A stretch of 64,000 nt of DNA from Brevundimonas sp. (GTDB taxonomy: Bacteria; Pseudomonadota; Alphaproteobacteria; Caulobacterales; Caulobacteraceae). The stretch spans positions 186,001-250,000 of the forward strand of contig QFQU01000005.1 of the NCBI GenBank assembly GCA_003248965.1, written 5' to 3'. The translations under genes and the position numbers were made by a program. Each line of letters opens with the position of its first letter. Position 1 is the first letter of the stretch. Below the pieces are notes generated by a model. It saw nothing but the letters and a program-made list of their open reading frames with translations. It made no database searches and was not told the DNA's origin. Below are positions 36,541 to 45,666 of the stretch, in pieces.

Positions 36541-37929
36541 TTGTCTTCGCTGTCCGTAGAGCACCGCGTCGCCCTGGAGGCGATCGTCCAGGCCTCTTCG
36601 GACGGCCAGCTGGCGCAATTGGCCATGGGGGTGAAGACGTTGACCGGCGCCAAGGCGGCGGAACTGGAGGCGCTGGTCGCCGAAGAGATTCGTGATCGCG
36701 CCCGACGCGATGTCGCCTTCGGCCCCCTGACGCCCCTGTTTCGCCCACGCGCGGACGGCGTTCCCGCCCTGACCTTTCCGCCCGCGCTGTACGCGCGCCT
36801 GTGGCGCGAGGCGCGCAAGGGAGAAGAGGCCTTCCTGGGCCTGCTGGACGGGGTGGTCGCGACGGAGGGCGAATGGACCCTGGTCGCCGATCGGCTGTGC
36901 GCCAAGGCGTCGGCCGTCCTTCGGGACCGACCCTATGACATATGGCCGGATTGTCAGCGCCCCGCCGAGGGAGAACCCCCGTCCACGCCGGTCGAACTGG
37001 CCGGCTGTCTGGATCTGACGCCCCTGGCGCGCGGCGCCCTGCCGCGTCTGGCGGTCTGGCTGGAGCGGCCGGACGACACCCAACTGGCGGGTCTTCGACT
37101 GCTTATTCAGGACTGTCTGGCCGTGTCCCCCGAGGGCGGGCGGCGCATGATCGACATCCTGTTCGCCCATGTCCCGGACGCAGAGCGGATGCTGCGGGTC
37201 GTGACGCGGACCAGTCGTCTGGCCGACCGCGAAGCGATTTTGAGCCATTCGGAAATGGGCGTTCTGGTCGAACGCCTACTGGTCTCGGTTCAGGCGCGGG
37301 TCAAACATATCGCCGTCATGCGGCCTCAACAGGGCGAGGCGGCCATGCTGGCGTTGGTGGACGATGTGAACTGGTGCGCGGGGGTTCTGGCCGAACTGGA
37401 CATGAGCCTGCAGGTGCGGCCGGACTCTCCCTGGGGCAAGTCGGCGCGATTGGCGCGCATTCAGGTGTCGGGCCAGATGTCGGGGCTGATGAAATCGACC
37501 CAGGCCGCCGTCCACGCCGCCTTGCCGATGAAACGACAGGTTCTGGCCGGCCGGATGACGCGGATGTCGCCGTGGCTGGAGGCGCCCTGCCAGGGTGAGG
37601 CGATAGAGACGGCGGCGGGCCTCTTGGCCGCCGTCACGGCCATGCGCGGCGCGGCCAACGTCTTCGGTTGCGAATCCGACCGGTCCGCTCTGACGACCGA
37701 ACTGACGGACTATCTGTCCGCCTGGGCCAACGAGGCGCTGGACAGCATCGCCGACGCCGAAGCGCTCGATCCGGACCAGGCGCTGCGCCTGGTCGGCGTG
37801 GCGGCGCGGTTCCTGACGGTGATCGAGGCGCTGGAGGCGGCGCGGGCGATCCGTCGACGCGCTGCGGCGGCCGAAACGGCGCGGGTCGCGCGACCCGCGT
37901 CAACGGGGGCCTCGCCCGCCGGCGATTGA
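36541..37929 (+). CDS. unknown 462-residue soluble protein
   Basis: Not recognised. The protein is largely helical with no signal or membrane segment; clear features are HRVALEAIVQASSDGQLAQL near the N-terminus, a two-Trp YDIWPD stretch and a basic helical C-terminus. The start is uncertain: TTG 36541 has GGGG nearby, whereas an upstream in-frame ATG at 36436 would add 35 residues. A perfect 15-bp palindrome (36512-36526) sits just ahead of it. It is followed 17 bases later by ccmI but is of a different nature. Confidence 0.65.
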   Translation: MSSLSVEHRVALEAIVQASSDGQLAQLAMGVKTLTGAKAAELEALVAEEIRDRARRDVAFGPLTPLFRPRADGVPALTFPPALYARLWREARKGEEAFLGLLDGVVATEGEWTLVADRLCAKASAVLRDRPYDIWPDCQRPAEGEPPSTPVELAGCLDLTPLARGALPRLAVWLERPDDTQLAGLRLLIQDCLAVSPEGGRRMIDILFAHVPDAERMLRVVTRTSRLADREAILSHSEMGVLVERLLVSVQARVKHIAVMRPQQGEAAMLALVDDVNWCAGVLAELDMSLQVRPDSPWGKSARLARIQVSGQMSGLMKSTQAAVHAALPMKRQVLAGRMTRMSPWLEAPCQGEAIETAAGLLAAVTAMRGAANVFGCESDRSALTTELTDYLSAWANEALDSIADAEALDPDQALRLVGVAARFLTVIEALEAARAIRRRAAAAETARVARPASTGASPAGD

Positions 37930-37946
37930 TGCGTTAGACGGCGGCG

Positions 37947-38777
37947 ATGATCGCTTTCTGGACGATGACAGGGCTGGCGGCGGCGATGGCCGCCCTGCTG
38001 GTGCTGGCCGGCGCGCGGCGCGGCGCCGATCCGGGCGCGACCGTCGAAAGCCAGGCGGGCGCGCGCGAGATCGAGGAACTGGAGCGGTTGAAGGCGCGGG
38101 GTCTGCTGGACGACGCGGCCTACGCCGGCGCGCGCGCCGAGGCCGGTCGCCGGTTGCTGGCCGTGCAGGCGACGACGGCGCCGATCGCGGGCGGGCGCGA
38201 TCGATTCTGGGTCTTGGGCGGCGTCGCCCTGGCGGTGGCGGGCGCCCTGGGCCTCTATGTCGCCACGGGCGCGCCCGGACTGCCGGATCAGGCCTATGAA
38301 CGCCGCGTCGACGACTGGGCGACGCGGTTGGAGACGCTGGAGGCGCCGCAACTGGCCGCCGTCGCCGCGCGGGTGGTTCGAGACAAGCCCGGCGACCCGC
38401 AGGCCCTGGCCATGTTGGGCGCAGCGCGCTTCGCCGCCGACGATCCGCTGGGCGCGGCCTCGGCCTTTCGCAGGCTGATCGACATCCAACCGAAGGACGC
38501 CCAGGCCTGGGCGCGGCTGGGCGAAAGCCTGGTTCGCGCCAACGACGGCAGGATCGGCGGCGACGCCGAGGCGGCCTTTGCGCAGGCCGTCCGCCTCGAT
38601 CCGGGTCAGCTGGGCGCACGCTTCTTCCTGGGCGAGGCGGCGTTGGCGCGCGGGGACGTCCGGACGACCCGCCTGATGTGGACCCCGCTGATCGCGGCTC
38701 TCGATCCCGCCGATCCGCGCCGCCTGGACCTGGAACGGCGCCTGCCCCCGGCGGACGCTGAGGGGCGGGTTCAATGA
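37947..38777 (+). CDS. ccmI: cytochrome c maturation protein CcmI (CycH)
   Basis: 276 residues. Two N-terminal membrane helices (about 1-21 and 88-107) flank a cytoplasmic loop containing EIEELERLKARGLLDDAAYA, typical of CcmI. A periplasmic TPR-like part follows (DPQALAMLGAARFAADDPLG, DAQAWARLGESLVRAN). It presents apocytochrome to the heme-ligation complex. It is the first gene of a ccmI-ccmE-ccmF-ccmH operon, the cycHJKL order of alphaproteobacteria. Confidence 0.9.
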   Translation: MIAFWTMTGLAAAMAALLVLAGARRGADPGATVESQAGAREIEELERLKARGLLDDAAYAGARAEAGRRLLAVQATTAPIAGGRDRFWVLGGVALAVAGALGLYVATGAPGLPDQAYERRVDDWATRLETLEAPQLAAVAARVVRDKPGDPQALAMLGAARFAADDPLGAASAFRRLIDIQPKDAQAWARLGESLVRANDGRIGGDAEAAFAQAVRLDPGQLGARFFLGEAALARGDVRTTRLMWTPLIAALDPADPRRLDLERRLPPADAEGRVQ

Positions 38778-38847
38778 TGCGTTGGAGCGCGTTCACGCCC
38801 CGGCTATATGCGTCCGTTCCCTTCTCCGTTGGCGGAGCGTTCGTCGC

Positions 38848-39342
38848 ATGAGCTGGCTGCCCAAATCGCCCAAGGCGCGTCGGCGTCTCTGGGTCGTCGC
38901 CGCAGCCACCCCGGTCCTGGCCCTGGCGGTCGGTCTGTCCTTGTGGGCCATGCAGGACAGCGTGACCTTCTTTTATTCTCCGTCCGAAGCGACCGCGGAC
39001 AAGGCCCCCGAGGGGCGCGACATCCGTTTGGGCGGGCTGGTCGAGACGGGCAGCGTGCACAAGTCCGGTGACGGCGTGGTGGCCTTTTCCGTCACCGACA
39101 ACGCCGCCACGACGCGCGTCGTCTATCACGGCGATCTGCCGGACCTCTTCCGCGAAGGGCAGGGGATCGTGGCGCAAGGATCGTTCGGCGCCGACCGCAC
39201 CTTCCATGCGCGCCAGGTCCTGGCCAAGCACGACGAAAACTATATGCCGCGCGAAGTCGCCGACCGGCTGAAGGCCAAGGGCGAGTGGCGGCCCGAAGGC
39301 GCGGCGCCGCCTGCCCCGACGCGCGGATCGACCGCCCTATGA
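38848..39342 (+). CDS. ccmE: heme chaperone CcmE (CycJ)
   Basis: A 164-residue membrane-anchored periplasmic protein that holds heme covalently for transfer to apocytochrome. One N-terminal helix (about 13-34) precedes the OB-fold domain. The heme-binding histidine is H128 within LAKHDENYMP, with the conserved tyrosine Y132. The ATG at 38848 begins MSWLPKSPKARRRLW. Its stop overlaps the ccmF start by ATGA. Confidence 0.94.
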   Translation: MSWLPKSPKARRRLWVVAAATPVLALAVGLSLWAMQDSVTFFYSPSEATADKAPEGRDIRLGGLVETGSVHKSGDGVVAFSVTDNAATTRVVYHGDLPDLFREGQGIVAQGSFGADRTFHARQVLAKHDENYMPREVADRLKAKGEWRPEGAAPPAPTRGSTAL

Positions 39343-41324
39343 TCGCGGAATTCGGGGCTTTCGCCCTGGCCCTGGCCCTGGCCCTGTCGGTGCTGCAGAC
39401 GGTTCTGTCGGCGGCCGGGCGGGTGTGGCGCAGTCCGGTGCTGGCCGGCGCGGCCCAGGGCGCGGCCCTGGCGGCGGCGGGGGCGGTGGCCCTGGCGTTC
39501 GCGGCCCTGATCTACGCCTTCGTGGTGTCGGACTTTTCCGTCTCCAACGTCGCGGCCAACAGTCACACCGACAAACCGATGCTGTACAAGGTCGCCGGCG
39601 CCTGGGGCAGCCACGAAGGCTCGCTTCTGCTGTGGTGCCTGGTCCTGACCGTGTTCGGCGGGGCGCTGGCGCGGGCGCGCGGCCTGCCGTTCGGGCTGAA
39701 GGCCTCGGCGGTGGCGGTGCAGGGGGCGCTGGGCTCGCTGTTCCTGGCCTTCGCCGTCTTCACCTCCAGCCCCTTCACCCGCCTTGACCCCGCGCCGTTC
39801 CAGGGCGCGTCGCTGAACCCGCTGTTGCAGGACCCGGCTCTGGCGGTGCATCCGCCGCTGCTCTACGCGGGCTACGTCGGGTTTTCGGTCTGTTTCTCGC
39901 TGGCCGTCGCCGCCCTGATCGAGGGGCGGGCGCAGACGGCCTTCTGGCCGGCATGGGGACGCTGGGTCCGGCCGTGGGCGCTGGCCAGCTGGGCCTTGCT
40001 GACGGTCGGCATCTCCCTGGGGTCGTTCTGGGCCTATTACGAGCTGGGCTGGGGCGGCTGGTGGTTCTGGGACCCGGTCGAGAATGCGTCATTCATGCCG
40101 TGGCTGGCGGGGGCGGCCCTGCTGCACAGCGCGGTCGTCACCGAGCGGCGCGGGGCGCTGGCGGGCTGGACCGTGTTCCTGGCCCTGCTGGCCTTCACCT
40201 TCTCCATGCTGGGCGCGTTTCTGGTGCGGTCGGGGGTGCTGACCAGCGTTCACGCCTTCGCCGTCGATCCAAAGCGCGGGATGATGCTGCTGGCCATATT
40301 GGGCGTCACGGCGGGCGCCGCCTTCGCCCTGTTCGCCTGGCGCGCGCCCCAGCTGAAGGGAGGAGGCCTGTTCGCGCCGATCAGCCGCGAGGGCGCGCTG
40401 GTGCTGAACAATCTTTTCCTGACGGCGGCGGCCGCGACCGTGCTGCTGGGCACCCTCTATCCTCTGATCCTGGAGGCAGCGTCGGGCGCGACGATCTCGG
40501 TCGGACCGCCCTATTTCGCCGCGACCTTCGTTCCCCTGATGACGGTCGCCTTCGTCATCCTGCCCGCAGGGCCGCTGTTGGCCTGGAAACGTGGCGATCT
40601 GCCCGGCGCCTTTCAGAGGCTGAGCCTCGCGGCGGGCCTGTCGGTGCTGGTCGCCCTGACGGCCTATGCCTTGTGGGAGCCGAGAAAGGCCCTGGCCGCC
40701 GCCGGGATCGGCCTGGGCGCCTGGCTGATCCTGGGCAGCCTGTCCGAACTCGTCGAGCGGGTGCGCCTGTTTCGCGCGCCCGGCGCCGAGACGCTGCGTC
40801 GCCTGAAGGGCCTGCCGCTGGGCGCCTGGGGCATGACCCTGGCGCACCTGGGCCTGGGGGTTTTCATCCTGGGCGCGGTGGTCGAAACGGGCTTCAAGGC
40901 CGAGGCCGCACGCGCCCTGTCCCTGGGCCAAAGCGTGTCGGCCGGGCCGTGGACGGTGACGCTGGATCAGGTCCACGTCGTCGAGGGGCCGAACTATCTG
41001 GCCGAACAGGGCCGGCTGACCGTGCGACGCGCCGGCGGCCGGGGGCGCGCCGAGACGGTGACGGCCGAACGGCGCTTCTTTCCCGCCGGGGGGCAGACCA
41101 CGACCGAGGTCGGGCTGGATTTCCGGGGGCTGGACGACGTCTATGTGGTGATCGGAGAGAGGGCGGGCAGCCCGGAACAGCCGGCCTGGGTGGTGCGCCT
41201 GTATTGGAACCCCTGGGCGCGGCTGATCTTCCTGGGCCCGGCGATCATGGCCTTGGGCGGCCTGCTGTCGCTCATGGATCGTCGTCTGAGGGTGGGCGTG
41301 GCGCGGCGGAGGAAGACGGCTTGA
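39339..41324 (+). CDS. ccmF: heme lyase / cytochrome c assembly protein CcmF (CycK)
   Basis: A 661-residue multi-pass inner-membrane protein with roughly 14 helices. The WWD heme-handling motif is GWGGWWFWDPVENASFMPWL, and the early AGAWGSHEGSLLLWCL and AVHPPLLYAGYVG are typical. It joins heme from CcmE to cysteine pairs of apocytochromes. It is translationally coupled on both sides, by ATGA with ccmE and TTGA with ccmH. Confidence 0.95.
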   Translation: MIAEFGAFALALALALSVLQTVLSAAGRVWRSPVLAGAAQGAALAAAGAVALAFAALIYAFVVSDFSVSNVAANSHTDKPMLYKVAGAWGSHEGSLLLWCLVLTVFGGALARARGLPFGLKASAVAVQGALGSLFLAFAVFTSSPFTRLDPAPFQGASLNPLLQDPALAVHPPLLYAGYVGFSVCFSLAVAALIEGRAQTAFWPAWGRWVRPWALASWALLTVGISLGSFWAYYELGWGGWWFWDPVENASFMPWLAGAALLHSAVVTERRGALAGWTVFLALLAFTFSMLGAFLVRSGVLTSVHAFAVDPKRGMMLLAILGVTAGAAFALFAWRAPQLKGGGLFAPISREGALVLNNLFLTAAAATVLLGTLYPLILEAASGATISVGPPYFAATFVPLMTVAFVILPAGPLLAWKRGDLPGAFQRLSLAAGLSVLVALTAYALWEPRKALAAAGIGLGAWLILGSLSELVERVRLFRAPGAETLRRLKGLPLGAWGMTLAHLGLGVFILGAVVETGFKAEAARALSLGQSVSAGPWTVTLDQVHVVEGPNYLAEQGRLTVRRAGGRGRAETVTAERRFFPAGGQTTTEVGLDFRGLDDVYVVIGERAGSPEQPAWVVRLYWNPWARLIFLGPAIMALGGLLSLMDRRLRVGVARRRKTA

Positions 41325-41827
41325 GGCGGCTTGTGCTCCTCGCCGCCGCGCCGATCCTGGCGTTGATGCTGACGGCGGCCGAACCGCCGGCCGCGACGGA
41401 TCGCCCGCTGGCGGATGCGACGCAGGAGGCCCGCGCCCAGGCCCTGTTCAAGGGCGTCCGCTGCGTCGTCTGCCAGCATGAGGCCATCGCCGACAGTCCG
41501 GCCGGCGTCGCGGGCGACATGCGCCGCCTGATCCGCGAGGAGATCGCCTCGGGCGCCACGGATCAACAGGTGCGCGACGATCTGGTCCGGCGGTTCGGCG
41601 ACTATGTGCTGTTCACCCCGCCGATGCGAATCGGGACCTGGCTGTTGTGGTTCGGGCCGTTCGCCCTGGTGCTGACGGCCGGCGCGGCCTTGGCTTTGAA
41701 CGCACGTCGGCGTGTGGCGGAGCCGACGCCCCTGTCGGCCGAAGAGGAACGCCGTCTGGAAAACATTCTCCGAAATGAGAAGCTTCGCCGCGATCCTGAC
41801 GCAACCTCGCCTCACGACGGGCGCTAG
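41321..41827 (+). CDS. ccmH: cytochrome c maturation protein CcmH (CycL)
   Basis: 168 residues with a signal-like N-terminus, the redox motif VRCVVCQ (C48, C51), a three-helix domain (ADSPAGVAGDMRRLIREEI) and a C-terminal membrane helix around 105-128. It reduces the cysteines of the apocytochrome heme site. The start is TTG 41321, overlapping the ccmF stop. The thioredoxin-like gene ccmG is not in this operon. Confidence 0.9.
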   Translation: MRRLVLLAAAPILALMLTAAEPPAATDRPLADATQEARAQALFKGVRCVVCQHEAIADSPAGVAGDMRRLIREEIASGATDQQVRDDLVRRFGDYVLFTPPMRIGTWLLWFGPFALVLTAGAALALNARRRVAEPTPLSAEEERRLENILRNEKLRRDPDATSPHDGR

Positions 41828-41855
41828 TCGGGAACAACGATCGGCGGCTGGGATT

Positions 41856-41883
41856 TTGGCGCCGAGCCGCCCTGGCCTATATC
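41856..41883 (+). promoter_or_regulatory. candidate degP promoter
   Basis: TTGGCG (41856-41861) and TATATC (41878-41883) are 16 bases apart, about 50 bases ahead of degP. The -35 half lies in the loop of a GGCGGCT/AGCCGCC inverted repeat (41843-41871) that could also act at the end of the ccm operon. Confidence 0.5.
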
Positions 41884-41933
41884 AAACGCGAAACCGGCTA
41901 TTCTGCGCCGGACAGAGGATCGCAAGGACCACG

Positions 41934-43478
41934 ATGCTGAAGCGCAAGGAGTTCATTCTGGGGGCCGCAGCCGGCCTGACCCTGGCGGCGGCCGCGACCG
42001 CCGGCGGTTTCATGAGCTGGCCCGGCGCCCATGCCGAGCCGCAGGCGGTGAACCGCATTACCCCGGTCCCGGCCAACGGCGACGCCTTCACCCCGCCGCC
42101 GGGCGCGCCCAGCAGCTTCGCCACCATCTTCGAACAGGTCGCCCCGGCCGTTGTCCAGATCGACGTGACGGTGAAGGTGGACCAGCCCCAGGGCGGCGCC
42201 TTCCAGATTCCCGGCCTGCCGTTCCAGTTCGTCCCGCCCCAGGGCCAAAGAGGCCAGGACGACGAACCCCGCACGGCCCAGGGCGCCGGTTCGGGCTTCT
42301 TCATCTCGCAGGACGGCTATATCGTCACCAACAACCACGTTGTCGCCGACGCGACCGAGATCAAGGTCAAGATGTCGGACGGCCGCGAACTGCCCGCGCG
42401 CCTGATCGGACGAGATCCGGCGACCGACCTGGCGGTGATCAAGGTCGACGGCGACAACTTCAAATACGTCAGCTTCGAGGAAACGGCCCAACCGCGCGTC
42501 GGCGACTGGGTCATCGCCATCGGCAACCCGTTCGGCCTGGGCGGAACGGCGACGGCCGGCATCGTCTCGGCCAAGGCCCGCGATATTGGCGGAAACGAGA
42601 ACCCCTACACTGACTTCCTTCAGATCGACGCGGCCATCAACCGCGGCAACTCGGGCGGACCGACCTTCGACATCTACGGCCGCGTGATTGGTGTGAACTC
42701 CGCGATCCTGTCGCCATCGGGGGGGTCGGTCGGCATCGGTTTCGCCATTCCGGCGGAAACGGCCAAGTCGATCACCGAGCGCTTGATGCGCGGTGAAAGC
42801 ATCGAGCGTGGCTACCTTGGGGTCCAGATCGGCAACTTGACCAACGAGTATCGTGAGAGCCTGGGATTACCCGCTTCGACCAAGGGCGCCTATGTCGTGG
42901 AAGTTACGCCAGACGGTCCTGCCGCACGAGGTGGATTGCAGGTCGGCGATGTCGTCGTTTCTCTTAACGGTCGCGCGATCGAAAGCTCATCTGAACTGAC
43001 GCGCGCCGTCGGTTCGGCCAAGCCCGGCGACACTCTGCGACTGGAACTTTTGCGGGAAGGTCGCCGTCAGACGATCAACGTCCGTTCGGGATCTAGGCCG
43101 GCGAATCTTGAGACGGCAAGCGCTGGCTCGGATGATGAATCTGGTGGTCCGACGAACCCGGGCACCGCAGCAGGCGAGGTTGTGGAAGGTCTGACCGTCG
43201 CGCCTGTCAATGCAGCGCTACGGAGCCGCTTCGGTCTGCCGGCCGATGTTCAAGGCCTAGTCGTCACTGCCGTCGGACAGCAATCGCGTGCCGCCCGCCT
43301 GGGCTTCCAGCCTGGAATGGTCGTCATTCAGGCGAACGGCCGCAGCGTGGGTTCGGCCGCCGATCTCAAGGGCGCGGTCGAGGCTGTGAAGTCCGCTGGA
43401 CGACCTGGGATTCTTCTGCTGATGCGGACGCCGCGAGGAAACTCGCCTGTGGTGTTGCCGCTTCAGGACAAGAACTGA
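41934..43478 (+). CDS. DegP/HtrA-family periplasmic serine protease
   Basis: 514 residues. A signal segment leads to a trypsin-like domain with the catalytic triad H135 (TNNHVV), D165 (ATDLAVIKV) and S240 (NRGNSGGP). Two PDZ domains follow, at about 285-375 and 415-510. It degrades or refolds damaged envelope proteins. ATG 41934 has AAGGA nearby. From about 42800 to the stop, codon use is clearly less GC-biased than in the protease half, as if the two halves differ in history. It follows the cycHJKL operon, an arrangement also known in other alphaproteobacteria. Confidence 0.93.
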   Translation: MLKRKEFILGAAAGLTLAAAATAGGFMSWPGAHAEPQAVNRITPVPANGDAFTPPPGAPSSFATIFEQVAPAVVQIDVTVKVDQPQGGAFQIPGLPFQFVPPQGQRGQDDEPRTAQGAGSGFFISQDGYIVTNNHVVADATEIKVKMSDGRELPARLIGRDPATDLAVIKVDGDNFKYVSFEETAQPRVGDWVIAIGNPFGLGGTATAGIVSAKARDIGGNENPYTDFLQIDAAINRGNSGGPTFDIYGRVIGVNSAILSPSGGSVGIGFAIPAETAKSITERLMRGESIERGYLGVQIGNLTNEYRESLGLPASTKGAYVVEVTPDGPAARGGLQVGDVVVSLNGRAIESSSELTRAVGSAKPGDTLRLELLREGRRQTINVRSGSRPANLETASAGSDDESGGPTNPGTAAGEVVEGLTVAPVNAALRSRFGLPADVQGLVVTAVGQQSRAARLGFQPGMVVIQANGRSVGSAADLKGAVEAVKSAGRPGILLLMRTPRGNSPVVLPLQDKN

Positions 43479-43507
43479 TCGGTATTCTGACCAAGCCTTA
43501 ACTCGTC

Positions 43508-43541
43508 AATCGCCGCCGATGCGCTACCATCGGCGGCGATT
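43508..43541 (+). terminator. degP terminator
   Basis: A perfect 13-bp stem (AATCGCCGCCGAT, 43508-43520, with its complement at 43529-43541) and an eight-base loop lie 30 bases after the degP stop and run straight into TTGATT. Confidence 0.75.
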
Positions 43542-43560
43542 TTGATTCCGGGAGGGGTTC

Positions 43561-44232
43561 ATGCGGATTCTGGTGGTCGAGGATGACGCCGAGGCGGCGA
43601 CCGCCATGGTGCGGGGACTGTCCGAAGCCGGACATGACGTCACCCACGCCGTGGACGGCGCCTTCGGTCTGTTGGAGGCGCAAAAGGGCGGTTACGACGT
43701 CTATGTAGTGGACCGGATGATGCCGCGCCTGGACGGGGTCGGCATGGTCGAAACGGTCAGGAAGGGCGGCGACCAGACGCCGGTGCTGTTCCTGTCGGCC
43801 CTGGGCGAGGTCGAGGATCGGGTCACGGGCCTGAAGGCCGGGGCCGACGACTATCTGGTCAAACCCTACGCCTTCGCCGAACTGATCGCGCGGGTGGAGG
43901 CCCTGGCGCGCCGCCGCGAGACGGGCGGGGTGCAGACGGTTCTGAAGGTCGGCGACCTGGAGATGAACCTGATCGGCCGCACCGTGCATCGCGGCACGAC
44001 CGAGATCGACCTTCAGCCGCGCGAGTTTCAGCTGCTGGAGTTCCTGATGCGCCACGCCGGCCAGTCGGTGACGCGCACCATGCTGCTGGAGAAGGTGTGG
44101 GAATACCATTTCGACCCCCAGACCAACGTCATCGACGTCCACATCAGCCGCCTGCGTTCCAAGATCGACAAGGGCTTCGACCGCGCGATGCTGCAGACCG
44201 TGCGCGGGGCGGGATACAGGCTGGAGGCGTAA
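43561..44232 (+). CDS. OmpR/PhoB-family response regulator
   Basis: 223 residues. The receiver has EDD at residues 7-9, phosphoacceptor D51 (VYVVDRMMPRLDG) and the LVKPYAF lysine; a winged-helix DNA-binding domain with LQPREFQLLEFLMRHAGQ follows. GGGAGGGG precedes the ATG closely. It is nine bases ahead of the kinase gene and forms a two-component pair with it. The target genes are unknown. Confidence 0.93.
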   Translation: MRILVVEDDAEAATAMVRGLSEAGHDVTHAVDGAFGLLEAQKGGYDVYVVDRMMPRLDGVGMVETVRKGGDQTPVLFLSALGEVEDRVTGLKAGADDYLVKPYAFAELIARVEALARRRETGGVQTVLKVGDLEMNLIGRTVHRGTTEIDLQPREFQLLEFLMRHAGQSVTRTMLLEKVWEYHFDPQTNVIDVHISRLRSKIDKGFDRAMLQTVRGAGYRLEA

Positions 44233-44241
44233 GCCTTCGGC

Positions 44242-45666
44242 ATGCGCCTTCCGTCCCTCCTTCGCCGCACGCCCTTCCGGCTGACGCTGCTGTTCCTGGC
44301 GCTGTTCGTGGCGGCGGCGGGGGCGATCCTGGCCTATGTCTATTTCGCCTCGGCGTCGGAGGCCCAGGCGCGGGCGCGGGCTGACGTGGAGACGGAGTTG
44401 GGCGCCCTGACCGCCATCCATCGGACACGCGGGATCGACGCCCTCAACCAGGCCCTGGTGGAGCGCACCATTCGGGGTGGACCCTATCTGTATCTGCTGA
44501 CCGGACCGGACGGGAAGATCGTCACCGGCAATCTGTCGGCCATGCCTTTCGACCTGAAAGAGGCGCGTCATGAGGGCGCGGGCGAATGGAACACCTTTCG
44601 CCTGACCAGCACCGACGCCGACGGTCGGGTGGAGGCCCGCCGTTCCATCGGCGTCATCATGCCCCTGGCGGGCGGCGATACCCTGTTCGTCGGCGAGGAC
44701 ATCGGCGGGATCGAGGAATATCTGTCGCGCCTGACCCAGGCCCTGTGGGGAGCGATGGGCCTGGTCATGCTGCTGGGCCTGGCCGGCGGCCTCTACATCA
44801 GCCGGCGGGTGGAGCGGTCGATGGCCGGGCTGAACCAGGTCGTTCAGGCGGTTCAGGAGGGCGACCTGAAGGTGCGCGCGCCCGTGCGTCACACCGGCGA
44901 CGAACTGGACGAACTGGGCCAGGGCCTGAACACCATGCTGGATCGGCTGGAGGCCTCCATGTCCTCGATACGCCACGCCGGCGACGCCATCGCCCACGAC
45001 CTGCGCTCGCCCCTGACGCGGATGCGCGCCAAGCTGGAGGTCGCCCTGATCGACGCCGAGGCGGGAAAGATCGACGGGGTCGACGCCTTGGGCATCGCCC
45101 TGGACGAGGCGGATCATCTGCTGAAGACCTTCAACACCGTCCTGGCGATCGCGCGGTTGCAGGCGGGCGGCGCGCCCGACCCGAAGGTGATGGACGCCGC
45201 CGACCTGGCCGCCGACATGGCCGAGCTTTACGAACCCGCCGCCGAGGACAAGGACATCGACTTCTCGGCCGAGGTGGAGAAGGGGCTGATGATCGAGGGC
45301 AACCAGCCCTTCCTGGCCCAGGCCCTGGCGAACCTGATCGACAACGCCATCAAATACACGCCCGCCGGCGGGGCGGTGAAGCTGCGGGCGCGCAGGCGGT
45401 CGTCGGGCGAGATCGAATATTCCGTCACCGACACCGGGCCCGGCGTGCCGGAGGAAGACCGTGAACGTGTGGTCCAACGCTTCGTGCGCCTGGACAACAG
45501 CCGCACCGAGCCCGGCTCGGGCCTGGGCCTGTCGCTGGTGACGGCGGTGGCCGAGGCGCACGGCGGGCGGGTGGTGCTGGACGAGGGGCCGGGCGCCTAC
45601 GGCGGCTTCGGCCCCGGCCTGCGGGTGGCGCTGGTTCTGCCGCCGGCGTCCGCCGGGATGATTTGA
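44242..45666 (+). CDS. membrane sensor histidine kinase
   Basis: 474 residues. Two helices (about 13-35 and 167-187) bracket a periplasmic sensor of about 130 residues. A HAMP region, the HisKA box with H252 (AIAHDLRSPLTRM) and the ATPase domain (NLIDNAIKYTPAGG, DTGPGVPEED, GSGLGLSLV) follow. It would phosphorylate the adjacent regulator. Its stop overlaps the glnE start (TGATG). Confidence 0.93.
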   Translation: MRLPSLLRRTPFRLTLLFLALFVAAAGAILAYVYFASASEAQARARADVETELGALTAIHRTRGIDALNQALVERTIRGGPYLYLLTGPDGKIVTGNLSAMPFDLKEARHEGAGEWNTFRLTSTDADGRVEARRSIGVIMPLAGGDTLFVGEDIGGIEEYLSRLTQALWGAMGLVMLLGLAGGLYISRRVERSMAGLNQVVQAVQEGDLKVRAPVRHTGDELDELGQGLNTMLDRLEASMSSIRHAGDAIAHDLRSPLTRMRAKLEVALIDAEAGKIDGVDALGIALDEADHLLKTFNTVLAIARLQAGGAPDPKVMDAADLAADMAELYEPAAEDKDIDFSAEVEKGLMIEGNQPFLAQALANLIDNAIKYTPAGGAVKLRARRRSSGEIEYSVTDTGPGVPEEDRERVVQRFVRLDNSRTEPGSGLGLSLVTAVAEAHGGRVVLDEGPGAYGGFGPGLRVALVLPPASAGMI

